The notes under the pieces were generated by a model. It searched no databases, was not told the origin of the DNA, and saw nothing but the letters and a program-made list of their open reading frames with translations. The translations under genes and the position numbers were made by a program. A DNA stretch of 64,000 nucleotides from an uncultured beta proteobacterium (GTDB lineage Bacteria > Pseudomonadota > Gammaproteobacteria > Burkholderiales > Burkholderiaceae_C): the NCBI GenBank assembly GCA_903906695.1, contig CAIVLG010000267.1:1-64000 (forward strand), given 5' to 3'. Below, piece by piece: positions 53,300 through 62,012 of the stretch (within the stretch, counting starts at the first letter, position 1; every line of letters starts with the position of its first letter).

Positions 53300-54535
53300 A
53301 TGAACCAACAGTTGCAACTGTGGCGTCAGCTGGTGCCTGCCTATGCTGCGGGCTATTTCCTGTCTTACAGCTTGCGCAGCATCAATGCCGTCATCGCACC
53401 CGACCTGATGCGCGAACTCAGTATCACGGCGACGGGCCTGGGCCTTTTGACCTCGTCGTATTTCCTGGCATTCGGATTGTTTCAGCTGCCGCTGGGTCTG
53501 CTACTTGACCGCTTTGGACCGCGCCGGGTGGAGGCAGTGTTGTTGCTTGTCGCCGCTGCCGGCTGCGCCTTGTTCGGTATCGGGACGACGCTGCTGACGC
53601 TGGCGGTCGCGCGTGCCCTGATCGGACTCGGCGTCTCGGCCTGCCTCATGGCCAGCTTCAAGGCTTTCAGCCAATGGTTCCCAGGCGAGCGTTTTCCGGC
53701 CCTGTCGGCGACCATCATGATGGCCGGCAGCCTTGGTGCGCTGTCGGCCACCGTGCCGGTCGAAGCTGCGCTGCCGCTGTTTGGCTGGCGCGGCATCTTC
53801 TTTCTCTTCGCGGGACTGCTGGTGGTGACATCGGGCTTTCTGCTGACGGTGCCGGACCATGCCGACAGCAGTCGCCATGAATCATTCGGCATGCAGGTGC
53901 GTACCCTGGCCCGAATTTTCGGTAACCGCATCTTCTGGCGATTCGCGCCGCAGGGCTGTGTGACCAGCGGCGGCTTCATGGCGATCCAAGGGCTGTGGGC
54001 CGTGCCCTGGCTGATGGAGGTCAATGGGTTTTCGCGCTCCGCTGCAGCGGGCATCCTGTTCCTGATGGGTTCTGCGATGCTGGTCGGCTACATCTTCGTC
54101 GCAAGCTGTTCCGGTTGGCTGGCTCGTCGAGGAATTGCACCCATGACCCTGCTGATCACCGGCCTTGGAGTTTCACTGCTGGTCGAGCTGGCCATCATCT
54201 TGAACATCGCTCGGCCAACTTTGCTGTGGCCCTTGGTCGGTCTGTCTTTTAGTCTCAGCACTTTGGCCTACTCGCAACTGACCATCGCTTTTCCGGTCTC
54301 GATTTCAGGGCGTGTCAATAGCACTCTCAACCTCGTGATGTTTTCCGGTGCCTTCAGCCTGCAATGGGGCATCGGCGCCGCTGTGGAAGCGTTTGCCGCA
54401 AGCAGTATGTCACGCGCCGACGCCTTTCGAACCACGTTCGCCCTACTGCTCGCAGTTCAGGCGCTTGCCTTCGCCTGGTTCCTCGTGCCGGTGAAACGCG
54501 TGCAACGGTCGGACGCTGGCTCAAGCGTCATATAA
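53300..54535 (+). CDS. Major facilitator superfamily transporter
   Basis: A 411-residue polytopic protein with about 12 hydrophobic segments, including LLTSSYFLAFGLFQLPLGLLL and the family loop DRFGPRRVEAVLLLV. The substrate is not predictable. It diverges from greB and is followed 53 bases downstream by an alpha/beta hydrolase gene, perhaps in one transcript. Confidence 0.86.
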   Translation: MNQQLQLWRQLVPAYAAGYFLSYSLRSINAVIAPDLMRELSITATGLGLLTSSYFLAFGLFQLPLGLLLDRFGPRRVEAVLLLVAAAGCALFGIGTTLLTLAVARALIGLGVSACLMASFKAFSQWFPGERFPALSATIMMAGSLGALSATVPVEAALPLFGWRGIFFLFAGLLVVTSGFLLTVPDHADSSRHESFGMQVRTLARIFGNRIFWRFAPQGCVTSGGFMAIQGLWAVPWLMEVNGFSRSAAAGILFLMGSAMLVGYIFVASCSGWLARRGIAPMTLLITGLGVSLLVELAIILNIARPTLLWPLVGLSFSLSTLAYSQLTIAFPVSISGRVNSTLNLVMFSGAFSLQWGIGAAVEAFAASSMSRADAFRTTFALLLAVQALAFAWFLVPVKRVQRSDAGSSVI

Positions 54536-54588
54536 ACTGCTGTGCAACTTCCACGCGGCAAGACATCGTCGCCCTCCACTCCGACGTC

Positions 54589-55458
54589 ATGGCAGAAACA
54601 CAGACGCTGAACATTACCAGCCCCGATCGCCATCAATTTGATGCGACGCTCTATGCGACCGATGATCGCAGCGCACCGGTCCTGATATTTCTTTCGGCAC
54701 TCGGGACGCCGGCGCGGGTCTACGGACGCTTTGGCCGCGAAATGATCAATCACGGCGTGCAGGTTTGCGCGCCTGACTGGCGCGGCATCGGCAGCAGTTC
54801 AATCCGCGCCGGACGATCCAGTGACTTTGGCTATCGCCATCTCATCGAGTTTGATCTGACGGCGCTGATTGAGGCTGTGCGACAACGCTTGCCCGCAGCA
54901 CCGATCTGGCTTGGTGGTCATAGCCTGGGCGGGCAGTTGGCGCTGCTGGGCGCCGCCGCCAAGCCGGACGGCATCTCTGGCGTTGCCCTGATTGCCAGTG
55001 GCAGCGTGCACCTGCCTTGCTACTCATGGAAACTGCGCGTGGGTGTTGGCTCATTGGTCGTGTTGTCAAGCATTGCACGGCCCGTGCTTGGCTATTTCCC
55101 CGGTGGACGAGTCGGCTTTGGGGGTCGGGAAGCTGCCGGTTTAATGCGTGACTGGAGTCGCGTTGCTCTCACAGGCAAATACCGCCCGGACGGATCGGAC
55201 ATAGACTACGAAAACTCCATGCGCTCGCTCAAGCTCCCGGTATTTGCGCTCACCTTCGATGCCGATCACTGGTCACCAAATCTGGCTGCGCAAGCCCTGC
55301 TGAACAAGTTGCCGAACAACACAGCGATCCATTGGCACTGGGATGAATCAGATACCCAAGGCATCGCGGTCGATCACTATTCGTGGATCAAACAACCGTC
55401 CCTGGTGGCTCCCGCCATCTCGCGGCACATCTTCGGAGTGAGGTCGCCAGAAGCCTGA
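54589..55458 (+). CDS. Alpha/beta hydrolase (serine esterase-like)
   Basis: A 289-residue hydrolase. The nucleophile elbow is GGHSLGGQ and the oxyanion region FLSALGTPA. The later acid is in LTFDADHWSPN and the histidine in AVDHYSWIKQ. It fits a monoglyceride/carboxylesterase-like fold. The ATG at 54589 is preferred because upstream sequence overlaps the MFS gene. Substrate unknown. Confidence 0.75.
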   Translation: MAETQTLNITSPDRHQFDATLYATDDRSAPVLIFLSALGTPARVYGRFGREMINHGVQVCAPDWRGIGSSSIRAGRSSDFGYRHLIEFDLTALIEAVRQRLPAAPIWLGGHSLGGQLALLGAAAKPDGISGVALIASGSVHLPCYSWKLRVGVGSLVVLSSIARPVLGYFPGGRVGFGGREAAGLMRDWSRVALTGKYRPDGSDIDYENSMRSLKLPVFALTFDADHWSPNLAAQALLNKLPNNTAIHWHWDESDTQGIAVDHYSWIKQPSLVAPAISRHIFGVRSPEA

Positions 55459-55478
55459 AAGAACGGGGAGTCGCTATC

Positions 55479-55888
55479 TCATGAGTTGTGCGGCGAGATC
55501 ACCGGTTTGCCGCTCTGCTTTTCAATATCCTTGCGGGTACGCCCGGCCACCGCACCGCCGTCTTTTGCGTCCCTCTTCGGCGGCGTCATGCCTTTGGAGT
55601 CACGGTCGCGGTGCAGCTTGGTGGTGGTGGCCTGCTCGGCCAGCATGGTCAGGATCAGTTCAATAACAGTCGGTCACCCGTTGTTTGCCGTCCGGAGCGA
55701 CCATTTTCAACTGTCCGATTTTTTCGGACAGTTCAACATAACCCTCAATACTGAGCTTCTTCTTCAGGTCGCTCCACCAGCACATCAACCACATTAATGA
55801 TTGAAAACCACCACTCGCCGGCGTCGAACAGTTTGCGTATTTGTTGACCAGCAAACAAGGCCAGATTGGATTTTTTTTCATCGACCAT
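55479..55888 (-). pseudogene. DinD/BRO-N-like gene remnant with at least one internal deletion and frameshifts
   Basis: The start at 55888 reads KSNLALFAGQQIRKLFDAG, WWFSIINVVDVLVERPE, typical of the DinD/BRO-N antirepressor-like family (about 280 residues). It stops early; the same family resumes in another frame (DLKKKLSIEGYVELSEKIG and LKMVAPDGKQRVTDC), and the C-terminus resumes again (LTMLAEQATTTKLHRDRD ... DGGAVAGRTRKDIEKQSG) up to a stop at 55479. The 410 bases cover about half of a normal gene, so it is decayed. Such genes travel with type I restriction systems. Confidence 0.85.
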
Positions 55889-55953
55889 GAAGAATCCTTT
55901 CACGATGCTTCTTCAGCAAACACCGACGCGCGTGTGATCCGGTAGCAATTCAC

Positions 55954-56616
55954 TCACAGCCGCCCCGCTTCCAGAAAGCTGAAGTAGTCAGTTCGATTGA
56001 AGATGATGTGATCCAGGAGCGCAATACCTACGATGTCCCCGGCGGCCTTGAGCTGCTTGGTCACGTCGACATCGGACAAAGACGGTTCAACGCCACCGCT
56101 GGGGTGGTTATGTGCAACGATGATCGCCGAAGCGCGGTCTGATAGCGCATCGGCGAACGCTTCTCGCGGATGAACCGGGCTGCGGTCAACCAGGCCGATC
56201 GACACCACACGGATGTTCAGGATCTCGTTTGCGCCATTGATGCTGGCACACAGAAAATGCTCTTGCTTGCGGTCGGCGTAATGGCGGACGTGCGGCAACA
56301 GATCGGCCGGGGTCACGATCTTTGCGCCTTCCGGTTTGATGCGCCGACGAGCGAACTCGATGGCCGCGAGGATCAAAGTTGCCTTGGCGTCACCGACCCC
56401 CGCGAACTGCGAGAGGTCTTCGGTTTTCACGTCCAGGCCCTTTTCGTCAATGAGACGCGCCAGTTTGGAGGCGAGCGTCATCACGTCCATGCCAGGCGTG
56501 CCTTTGCCGATCAGCACGGCCAGCAATTCCTGGTCGCTCAGTGCAGCCGCCCCTTTGCGCAGAAGCTTCTCACGCGGCCGGTCGGCTTTCGGGATGTCGT
56601 GGATGGACTTGCTCAT
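55954..56616 (-). CDS. radC: RadC-like JAB/MPN domain protein
   Basis: A 220-residue RadC. The JAMM motif is in AHNHPSGGVEPSLSDVD, the N-terminal helix-hairpin-helix region is FAGVGDAKATLILAAIEFAR. RadC was once called a repair protein but the role is unclear, and copies in mobile elements are common. It overlaps the hsdR stop (ATGA), marking it as part of the restriction island rather than a housekeeping radC. Confidence 0.9.
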   Translation of the reverse strand: MSKSIHDIPKADRPREKLLRKGAAALSDQELLAVLIGKGTPGMDVMTLASKLARLIDEKGLDVKTEDLSQFAGVGDAKATLILAAIEFARRRIKPEGAKIVTPADLLPHVRHYADRKQEHFLCASINGANEILNIRVVSIGLVDRSPVHPREAFADALSDRASAIIVAHNHPSGGVEPSLSDVDVTKQLKAAGDIVGIALLDHIIFNRTDYFSFLEAGRL

Positions 56617-59540
56617 GAGCTCAGGCTGCCACTTGACAGATGGGTCTGGATGACGGTCACCGCCATGATGTCGAAGATGCCACCGGTGTCCGTGTATTTC
56701 GGGTCGGCCAGTTCGTCGTAACGACCGCGTTCATCGTAGATGGTCTGGATGTCGCTGTTGACTTGTCCGCGATACGGGCCTTCGAGATAAATCTGGTCAG
56801 CGCGGTGCGCGTGAACGGTAAAGCGGATGACCGGGTCGGCAATCTTCTCTTGCGTCACCTGCTTGATATAGAGCGCCTCCTCGTCGGTAATTTGGTACCT
56901 GGCGAGAATCTGCTCGATCATGTCTTGCACGGACGACTTCACCGGCACCGGGCCTGCGCCGCCTTTTCCTCTGCCCGGCTGTAGCTTCACCGGGCCGCCG
57001 CTGGTCGTCACGCCCTGATACTGCACCGCCGCCTTGGTAACCACTGTGGCGCGTATCTGCTTCATCAACTCGGATACAGTGCCCGCCTTGATGAGTTGCG
57101 GGCCAACCCATTCAGCGAAGGTAACGAACTCCTGAATCGCTGGCGGGTAGGTGAAGAAGCAGGTCAGGAAATGAAAGCTCTGCACGAAGCGGGCCAGCAG
57201 ATAGACGAACGCTTTGCGCTCCTCCCAATCGGTGAGCTTGGCCTGAAAACGCGTGCGCAGGGCGTTGACCTGAAATTGAACCCGCGCATTCGTCCCGTTC
57301 TTGAGCAGCGCGAACAACTCGGTAGCGTCCTGCTGGGTGAAAACATCTGCGGCCAGAATCTTCGCGTGCAGCTTCAGGCAAGTTTCCTGATCCGGCTCCT
57401 CAGGCTCGAACGGCGTGCCCTTGCGATACTTCGCAAACGCTTTCAGGATTTGCCTGGCGTTGTTGGTGAAGTCCACAACGATGACCTTCTTGCCGGGAAG
57501 GTGGCGGTTCAGGCGGGACACGGTCTGCACAGCGTTGCGACCCAGCACCGGCTTGTCGAGGAACATGCCTGCGAGCAGGGGCTGGTCGAAGCCAGTTTGA
57601 AACTTGTTCGCCACCACCATGATCCGATAATCGTCGCCCTCGAAGCGGTCTTCAATCAACTCACCTGGCTGCAACGCATTCACCGCGTGTTCACTGATGG
57701 CCGCGTTGGTGTCAGGGTGGACGAAATCCGAAAAAGCATACAGCACCTGGTAGTCGGCGCCGCGCTCCTTGAGCTTTTCCTTGATGATGTTGAAATAGCG
57801 CATCCCGGCCACGCGTGACGAGGTAACAATCATCGCTTTGGCGCGCCCGCCAACGAGCGACTTCACGTCAGCCTCGAAGATGCGCAGCATCACCTCGGCC
57901 TTGTACATGATCAGTCCGTCATCCTGAAACGCCACGTTCTGCAGCGCCTTGGACACAACACCCTTTGCGTACTGCTTCTCTTCGCCCGGCTTCGGGACGA
58001 TGGGGCAATGCAGGTTGTAGAGCGTCTTGTACGAGATGATGCTCGCCGCCACGTCCACAATGTAGCCCTCGGCGATGGCCTGTGCCTCGGTGTAGCTGTC
58101 AAACGGCTGGCCAAACATCGACACGGTGGCCGGTGCCGGTGTCGCGGTGAAGGCGATGAACAACTGATTCAGGTCATGCTCGCGGATGATCCTGGCGAGT
58201 TGCTCTTCCGGGTCCTCTTCGGCTGCCTCCTCGTCCGCCTCGCCCGCCTCGCGAAACGGCAGGCGGATGGCCGCACCCATCTGGCCTTCCTGCGAGCGGT
58301 GGGCTTCATCGATCAGGAATGCCACCCGCAGCTTCTTCAATCCCGGATTGTTCTGAATCTCTTCCAGCACCCGGGCAAACTTCTGCTGCGTGGTCACGAT
58401 GATGGACTTGCGCTCGTTCAGGAAACTGAGCAAATGCTCGGTCTTCTTCGCGATGCCCACCACATCCTTGAGCTGGGTGAAATTGTCAATGTCATCGCGG
58501 ATATTGGTGTCAAGCGATTTGCGATCCGTCAGGATGAACGTGATGTCCACCAGCTTCTCATTGGTGCCGGGCTTGAAGAGGCTGTGCAAGCGGTCAGCCA
58601 GCCAGCAGATGGTGAGCGTCTTGCCACTGCCAGCGGAATGGTCCACCAGATACTTCTTTCCAATATCGCCCGCCGTGGCGAAGTGGGCCTTGATGTCGTC
58701 CGCCACCCGCCGCACTAGGCGGCTTTGGTGGTAGCGCGGGAAAATGGTGAAGGCCGCTCGCGCCGGCTTGTCGTCCTTGGCTTCACGCTCCGGCACCCGC
58801 ACCAGGAAGAACGACAAGGCTTCGAGCAAATGCTCCTGCGACAGCACCTCGCGGTAAAGGAACTCGACCGGATACTCGTCGGCATTCGTGGGCGTGTTGC
58901 TCAGCCCCATGTTGTGCCAACGGAAGTTTTCTTCGCGGCAAGGGTCGGTGGCGGCCATGGCGTCGCTGGTATCGGCGGCGAGGTAGAGAAAGGGATGCTG
59001 GAAAATCCTGTGCCTGTGGTCGCGCTGGGTGAACTGCGACACCGCGTCATGCACGTTCTGGTTCTTCTCGTGCTTTAACTCCAGCGCCACGATGGGCAGG
59101 CCATTGAGGTAGAAGACGAAATCAATTTCCTGATTCGTGTCGCCGAAATAGAAGTGCGGCCGGAACGTGATGCGGTTCTCAGCGTAACCTTTGGCGCGAG
59201 CGCTCTCCGCCGAACGCGGTTTTGGAAAGTAGAGTTGGAGCTTCAATCCACGCACCGGCAAACCGTCCCGAAACAACATCCAAAGCGGTGTATGTTCCAG
59301 TTGCTTGCGCAGCGCCTTGAAGACTTCCTCGCGTGCGTCGGTGCCGTAATCAATCGCCAGCTTCTTCAGCGTGGCAGCCTGACTGGCTTGGAGAAAAGCC
59401 CAGATCTGGTCTTCGGCGATGAAATGCTCGGTATCCGTGATGTCGGACTGCTCCAGCACACCATACTTGTGCTCGCGGACCAGGTATTCCGCGATGTGCT
59501 TCTGAAATGTCAGCTCAGGGGGTTGCTTCTTCTTGGCCAT
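56613..59540 (-). CDS. hsdR: Type I restriction enzyme, restriction (R) subunit
   Basis: A 975-residue HsdR. The N-terminal nuclease motif is in DFVFYLNGLPIVALELKHEK (PD-ExK). The helicase part has Walker A VDHSAGSGKTLTICW, a DEAH box (FLIDEAHRSQEG) and a motif with TATPAPATVSM. It cuts DNA lacking the HsdM/S modification after translocation. It overlaps hsdS by 26 bases. Intact by length and motifs. Confidence 0.94.
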   Translation of the reverse strand: MAKKKQPPELTFQKHIAEYLVREHKYGVLEQSDITDTEHFIAEDQIWAFLQASQAATLKKLAIDYGTDAREEVFKALRKQLEHTPLWMLFRDGLPVRGLKLQLYFPKPRSAESARAKGYAENRITFRPHFYFGDTNQEIDFVFYLNGLPIVALELKHEKNQNVHDAVSQFTQRDHRHRIFQHPFLYLAADTSDAMAATDPCREENFRWHNMGLSNTPTNADEYPVEFLYREVLSQEHLLEALSFFLVRVPEREAKDDKPARAAFTIFPRYHQSRLVRRVADDIKAHFATAGDIGKKYLVDHSAGSGKTLTICWLADRLHSLFKPGTNEKLVDITFILTDRKSLDTNIRDDIDNFTQLKDVVGIAKKTEHLLSFLNERKSIIVTTQQKFARVLEEIQNNPGLKKLRVAFLIDEAHRSQEGQMGAAIRLPFREAGEADEEAAEEDPEEQLARIIREHDLNQLFIAFTATPAPATVSMFGQPFDSYTEAQAIAEGYIVDVAASIISYKTLYNLHCPIVPKPGEEKQYAKGVVSKALQNVAFQDDGLIMYKAEVMLRIFEADVKSLVGGRAKAMIVTSSRVAGMRYFNIIKEKLKERGADYQVLYAFSDFVHPDTNAAISEHAVNALQPGELIEDRFEGDDYRIMVVANKFQTGFDQPLLAGMFLDKPVLGRNAVQTVSRLNRHLPGKKVIVVDFTNNARQILKAFAKYRKGTPFEPEEPDQETCLKLHAKILAADVFTQQDATELFALLKNGTNARVQFQVNALRTRFQAKLTDWEERKAFVYLLARFVQSFHFLTCFFTYPPAIQEFVTFAEWVGPQLIKAGTVSELMKQIRATVVTKAAVQYQGVTTSGGPVKLQPGRGKGGAGPVPVKSSVQDMIEQILARYQITDEEALYIKQVTQEKIADPVIRFTVHAHRADQIYLEGPYRGQVNSDIQTIYDERGRYDELADPKYTDTGGIFDIMAVTVIQTHLSSGSLSS

Positions 59541-60825
59541 GCACTTTGACCCGGTTGATGTCCGCCGCAGTCACCCGCCGCTGGCCGGTAACGCATTCGT
59601 GAATCAGCGACTTGCGGTAGGCGATTAAGGTGGCGATTTGGGTTTCGATCCCGGTAATGATGCTTCTCACCTCAGCAATTTTCACGTCGAGATAGTCCGC
59701 AATTGCCTCTTGTTCCTTGCGAGTTGGTGGCAATGCCACGAGGACACTTCCCAATTCCTGGGCGTTCAAATGCGGCTGTGCGGCACGTAGCGTCAGCAGC
59801 AAGAGTTGCCCCTCCAGGACGTACCTGCTTAAGAGGCAGTAAGCGATGAAACGCGGCGATGCCCGATTCACGGTTACAACCATGTCATAACCCGCGACCG
59901 CGCCTTCCAGTGCGGCTGGAACAATCGCTGAATCACCCGTGTAAGCGCCGCTGCGAACGACGATGATCTCGCCACTTTTCAAATAGGGGTTTCGGTCATG
60001 CGGTAGTTCTTCGGGATCTACTCGCAGAAAAGCGTCCGTCCGGATCGTCCCCGCATCTACATCGGTCGCACGGATCATGGCCACACCAGATGAAAGCACT
60101 GCAGGAGGCTGACCCAAACCATAGCGAATGGTCGCCACGGATTTCAGCCGACCGAACCGCCAGTTGGCGGGGATTTTTGGCAAGACGACCGCCCCCGTCG
60201 GGCGCGTCTCTGCCTGTGGTCTTAGTCCAATAGTCAGAGCATTAAGAAGTATCGAGCCAGCAAGCGCATCGAGAGTTTCGAGTTGGCGGCGTTTGGCGGT
60301 CACCGCAGCGTCAATCGCCGCGCAACTCGCATCCAGATACGCTGCGATGAGTTCTTGCTCAGGTAGCGGTGGGAGCGGGAAATTGAATTGCGACAGTTGA
60401 GTCGGCCAACTGACACGAGGCATCTTTGCGCCATAGGCAAGTGCGTTGCATCGTTCGATAAACCACCGTGAGCCAAGGCAGTAAAACAAAAAGCGACTCG
60501 CGATTCGCTGCGGCTTGAACGCCAGAATTTCGCCAGTGCATTTGCCGTCAAACTCGGCAACCCAGTACTTTTCCAAGTACGGGCGCAGCTTTCCGAAGAG
60601 CACGTCTCCGGTCTTGAACCGTGTGACGGCACTGCCAACCTCAAGGGTATTGCGGCGGCTCAGGATTCGACCAGAACCAGAGTCCAAGTCTTCGAGTTCG
60701 AGGTAATCCTCATCTGCACTGGGTTCATCCGTCTTTTCGTTGCGCAGGGAGACGACATCCTTGAACCGGTCGGATTTCCACCCGGCAGGCAAATCATCTA
60801 GGAAGCCGTCGTATGCAGCGATCAC
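59515..60825 (-). CDS. hsdS: Type I restriction enzyme, specificity (S) subunit
   Basis: A 436-residue HsdS with two target-recognition domains: one ends in FNFPLPPLPEQELIAAYLD, the second in VLVALPPTRKEQEAIADYLD, each followed by a coiled-coil spacer helix. It sets the split DNA target recognised by the complex. The start at 60825 overlaps the DUF1016 stop (ATGA). Target sequence is not readable from the protein. Confidence 0.93.
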   Translation of the reverse strand: MIAAYDGFLDDLPAGWKSDRFKDVVSLRNEKTDEPSADEDYLELEDLDSGSGRILSRRNTLEVGSAVTRFKTGDVLFGKLRPYLEKYWVAEFDGKCTGEILAFKPQRIASRFLFYCLGSRWFIERCNALAYGAKMPRVSWPTQLSQFNFPLPPLPEQELIAAYLDASCAAIDAAVTAKRRQLETLDALAGSILLNALTIGLRPQAETRPTGAVVLPKIPANWRFGRLKSVATIRYGLGQPPAVLSSGVAMIRATDVDAGTIRTDAFLRVDPEELPHDRNPYLKSGEIIVVRSGAYTGDSAIVPAALEGAVAGYDMVVTVNRASPRFIAYCLLSRYVLEGQLLLLTLRAAQPHLNAQELGSVLVALPPTRKEQEAIADYLDVKIAEVRSIITGIETQIATLIAYRKSLIHECVTGQRRVTAADINRVKVHGQEEATP

Positions 60826-62012
60826 TCTTTCCCCTTCATTTCCACCCGCACCAGGTCCGCGAGTTGTTTGGCGCTGGGCAGCTTCCCTTTCAATGCGCCC
60901 GGCAGTTTCGATTGCAAGGTATAGGCGGCAACTCCGATGGGGTTGGTTTTGGAGCGCAGGGCGTATTCGACTTCCACATCGTCCTTCTCCGCGCAGAGAA
61001 TGATGCCGATGGAGGGCTGGTCCTCGGGGCCGCGCTCCTTATCGTTGAGCAGGTTCAAATAGAAATCCATCTTGCCCGCGTGTTCCGGCTCGAACGGGCC
61101 AACCTTCAGCTCGAAGGCTACCAGGGCCTTGATGTGGCGGTGATAGAACAGCAGGTCAATGAAATACTCTTTCTGGCCCAACTTCAAACGGTGCTGGCGG
61201 CCGACGAAGCAGAAGCCATAGCCCAGCTCCAGCAGGAAAGCCTGTAGCCGCGAGATCAACCGGTCTTCAAGTTCGCGCTCTTTGACCGCGCCGCGCAGGC
61301 CCAAGAACTCCAGGCTGTAAGCACTTTTGAGCATTTCGTCCGCCTGCTCCGCCAAGTGCTCGGGCAGTGCAAGGGCAAAGTTGTGGCTTTTCTTGTCCGT
61401 CACCGTTCGGGCATACGCATTGGCCTTGATCTGGTTGAGCAAGACATTGCGTGTCCAGCCAAATTGGGCTGTAGCCTTGAGGTAGTAAAGCCGCATCGCA
61501 GCATCGCTAATCTTTTTCAGAATCAGGAGATGGTGCCCCCATGGAACCGTCGCCAGCAGTTCGAGGCTAAGCGCTTTCGATCCTGTGCGCACGACATGCT
61601 TTTTTGTGTTGACTTCTGGGACAGGCTGTCCCAGAACTACCTGCTGACCACTGGTTAAGAGTATCGATCCCGCAGAAACGGATTTTGGGACAAGCTGTCC
61701 CAGAAAGGATACGTCGTCGTAAGCCAGGAAAAACTGCCGCATGCGCCAGACGTTGTCGGCGGAGAAACTGCGACTGCTCGGGAACGCACGCCTAAGATCG
61801 GCGGCGATCATCTCGACCACCGACTCGCCCCAGCCAAGCATTTGCTGCTTGCCGACAATGCCCCGTCCGATCTCCCAATAAAGCAGAATCAGGTTCAAAT
61901 TTACGGCGCGTGCGGCCGTTGCTCGGGCAGCATTTACCCAGGCCTTGATGTCCTCAATAAGGCTTTGGTACTCAAGGGAATTCAGGACCACCGCCGTCTC
62001 CGCATTTTTCAT
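60822..62012 (-). CDS. DUF1016/YhcG-type PD-(D/E)XK nuclease domain protein
   Basis: A 396-residue protein. The N-terminal DUF1016 part (NLILLYWEIGRGIVGKQQML, GWGESVVEMIAADLRR) and the C-terminal nuclease part (FIDLLFYHRHIKALVAFELK, VGPFEPEHAGKMDFYLNLL) with catalytic D...E-x-K are intact. It is commonly inserted among hsd genes and may add nuclease or anti-phage function. About 60 residues between DUF1016 and nuclease parts are longer than in E. coli YhcG. It overlaps hsdM and hsdS by ATGA. Confidence 0.9.
   Translation of the reverse strand: MKNAETAVVLNSLEYQSLIEDIKAWVNAARATAARAVNLNLILLYWEIGRGIVGKQQMLGWGESVVEMIAADLRRAFPSSRSFSADNVWRMRQFFLAYDDVSFLGQLVPKSVSAGSILLTSGQQVVLGQPVPEVNTKKHVVRTGSKALSLELLATVPWGHHLLILKKISDAAMRLYYLKATAQFGWTRNVLLNQIKANAYARTVTDKKSHNFALALPEHLAEQADEMLKSAYSLEFLGLRGAVKERELEDRLISRLQAFLLELGYGFCFVGRQHRLKLGQKEYFIDLLFYHRHIKALVAFELKVGPFEPEHAGKMDFYLNLLNDKERGPEDQPSIGIILCAEKDDVEVEYALRSKTNPIGVAAYTLQSKLPGALKGKLPSAKQLADLVRVEMKGKE

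Noticed and set aside
55954..56616. RadC as a DNA-repair gene of the core genome
   Set aside because: It is coupled to hsdR and belongs to the restriction island; repair function is not supported for RadC in general.
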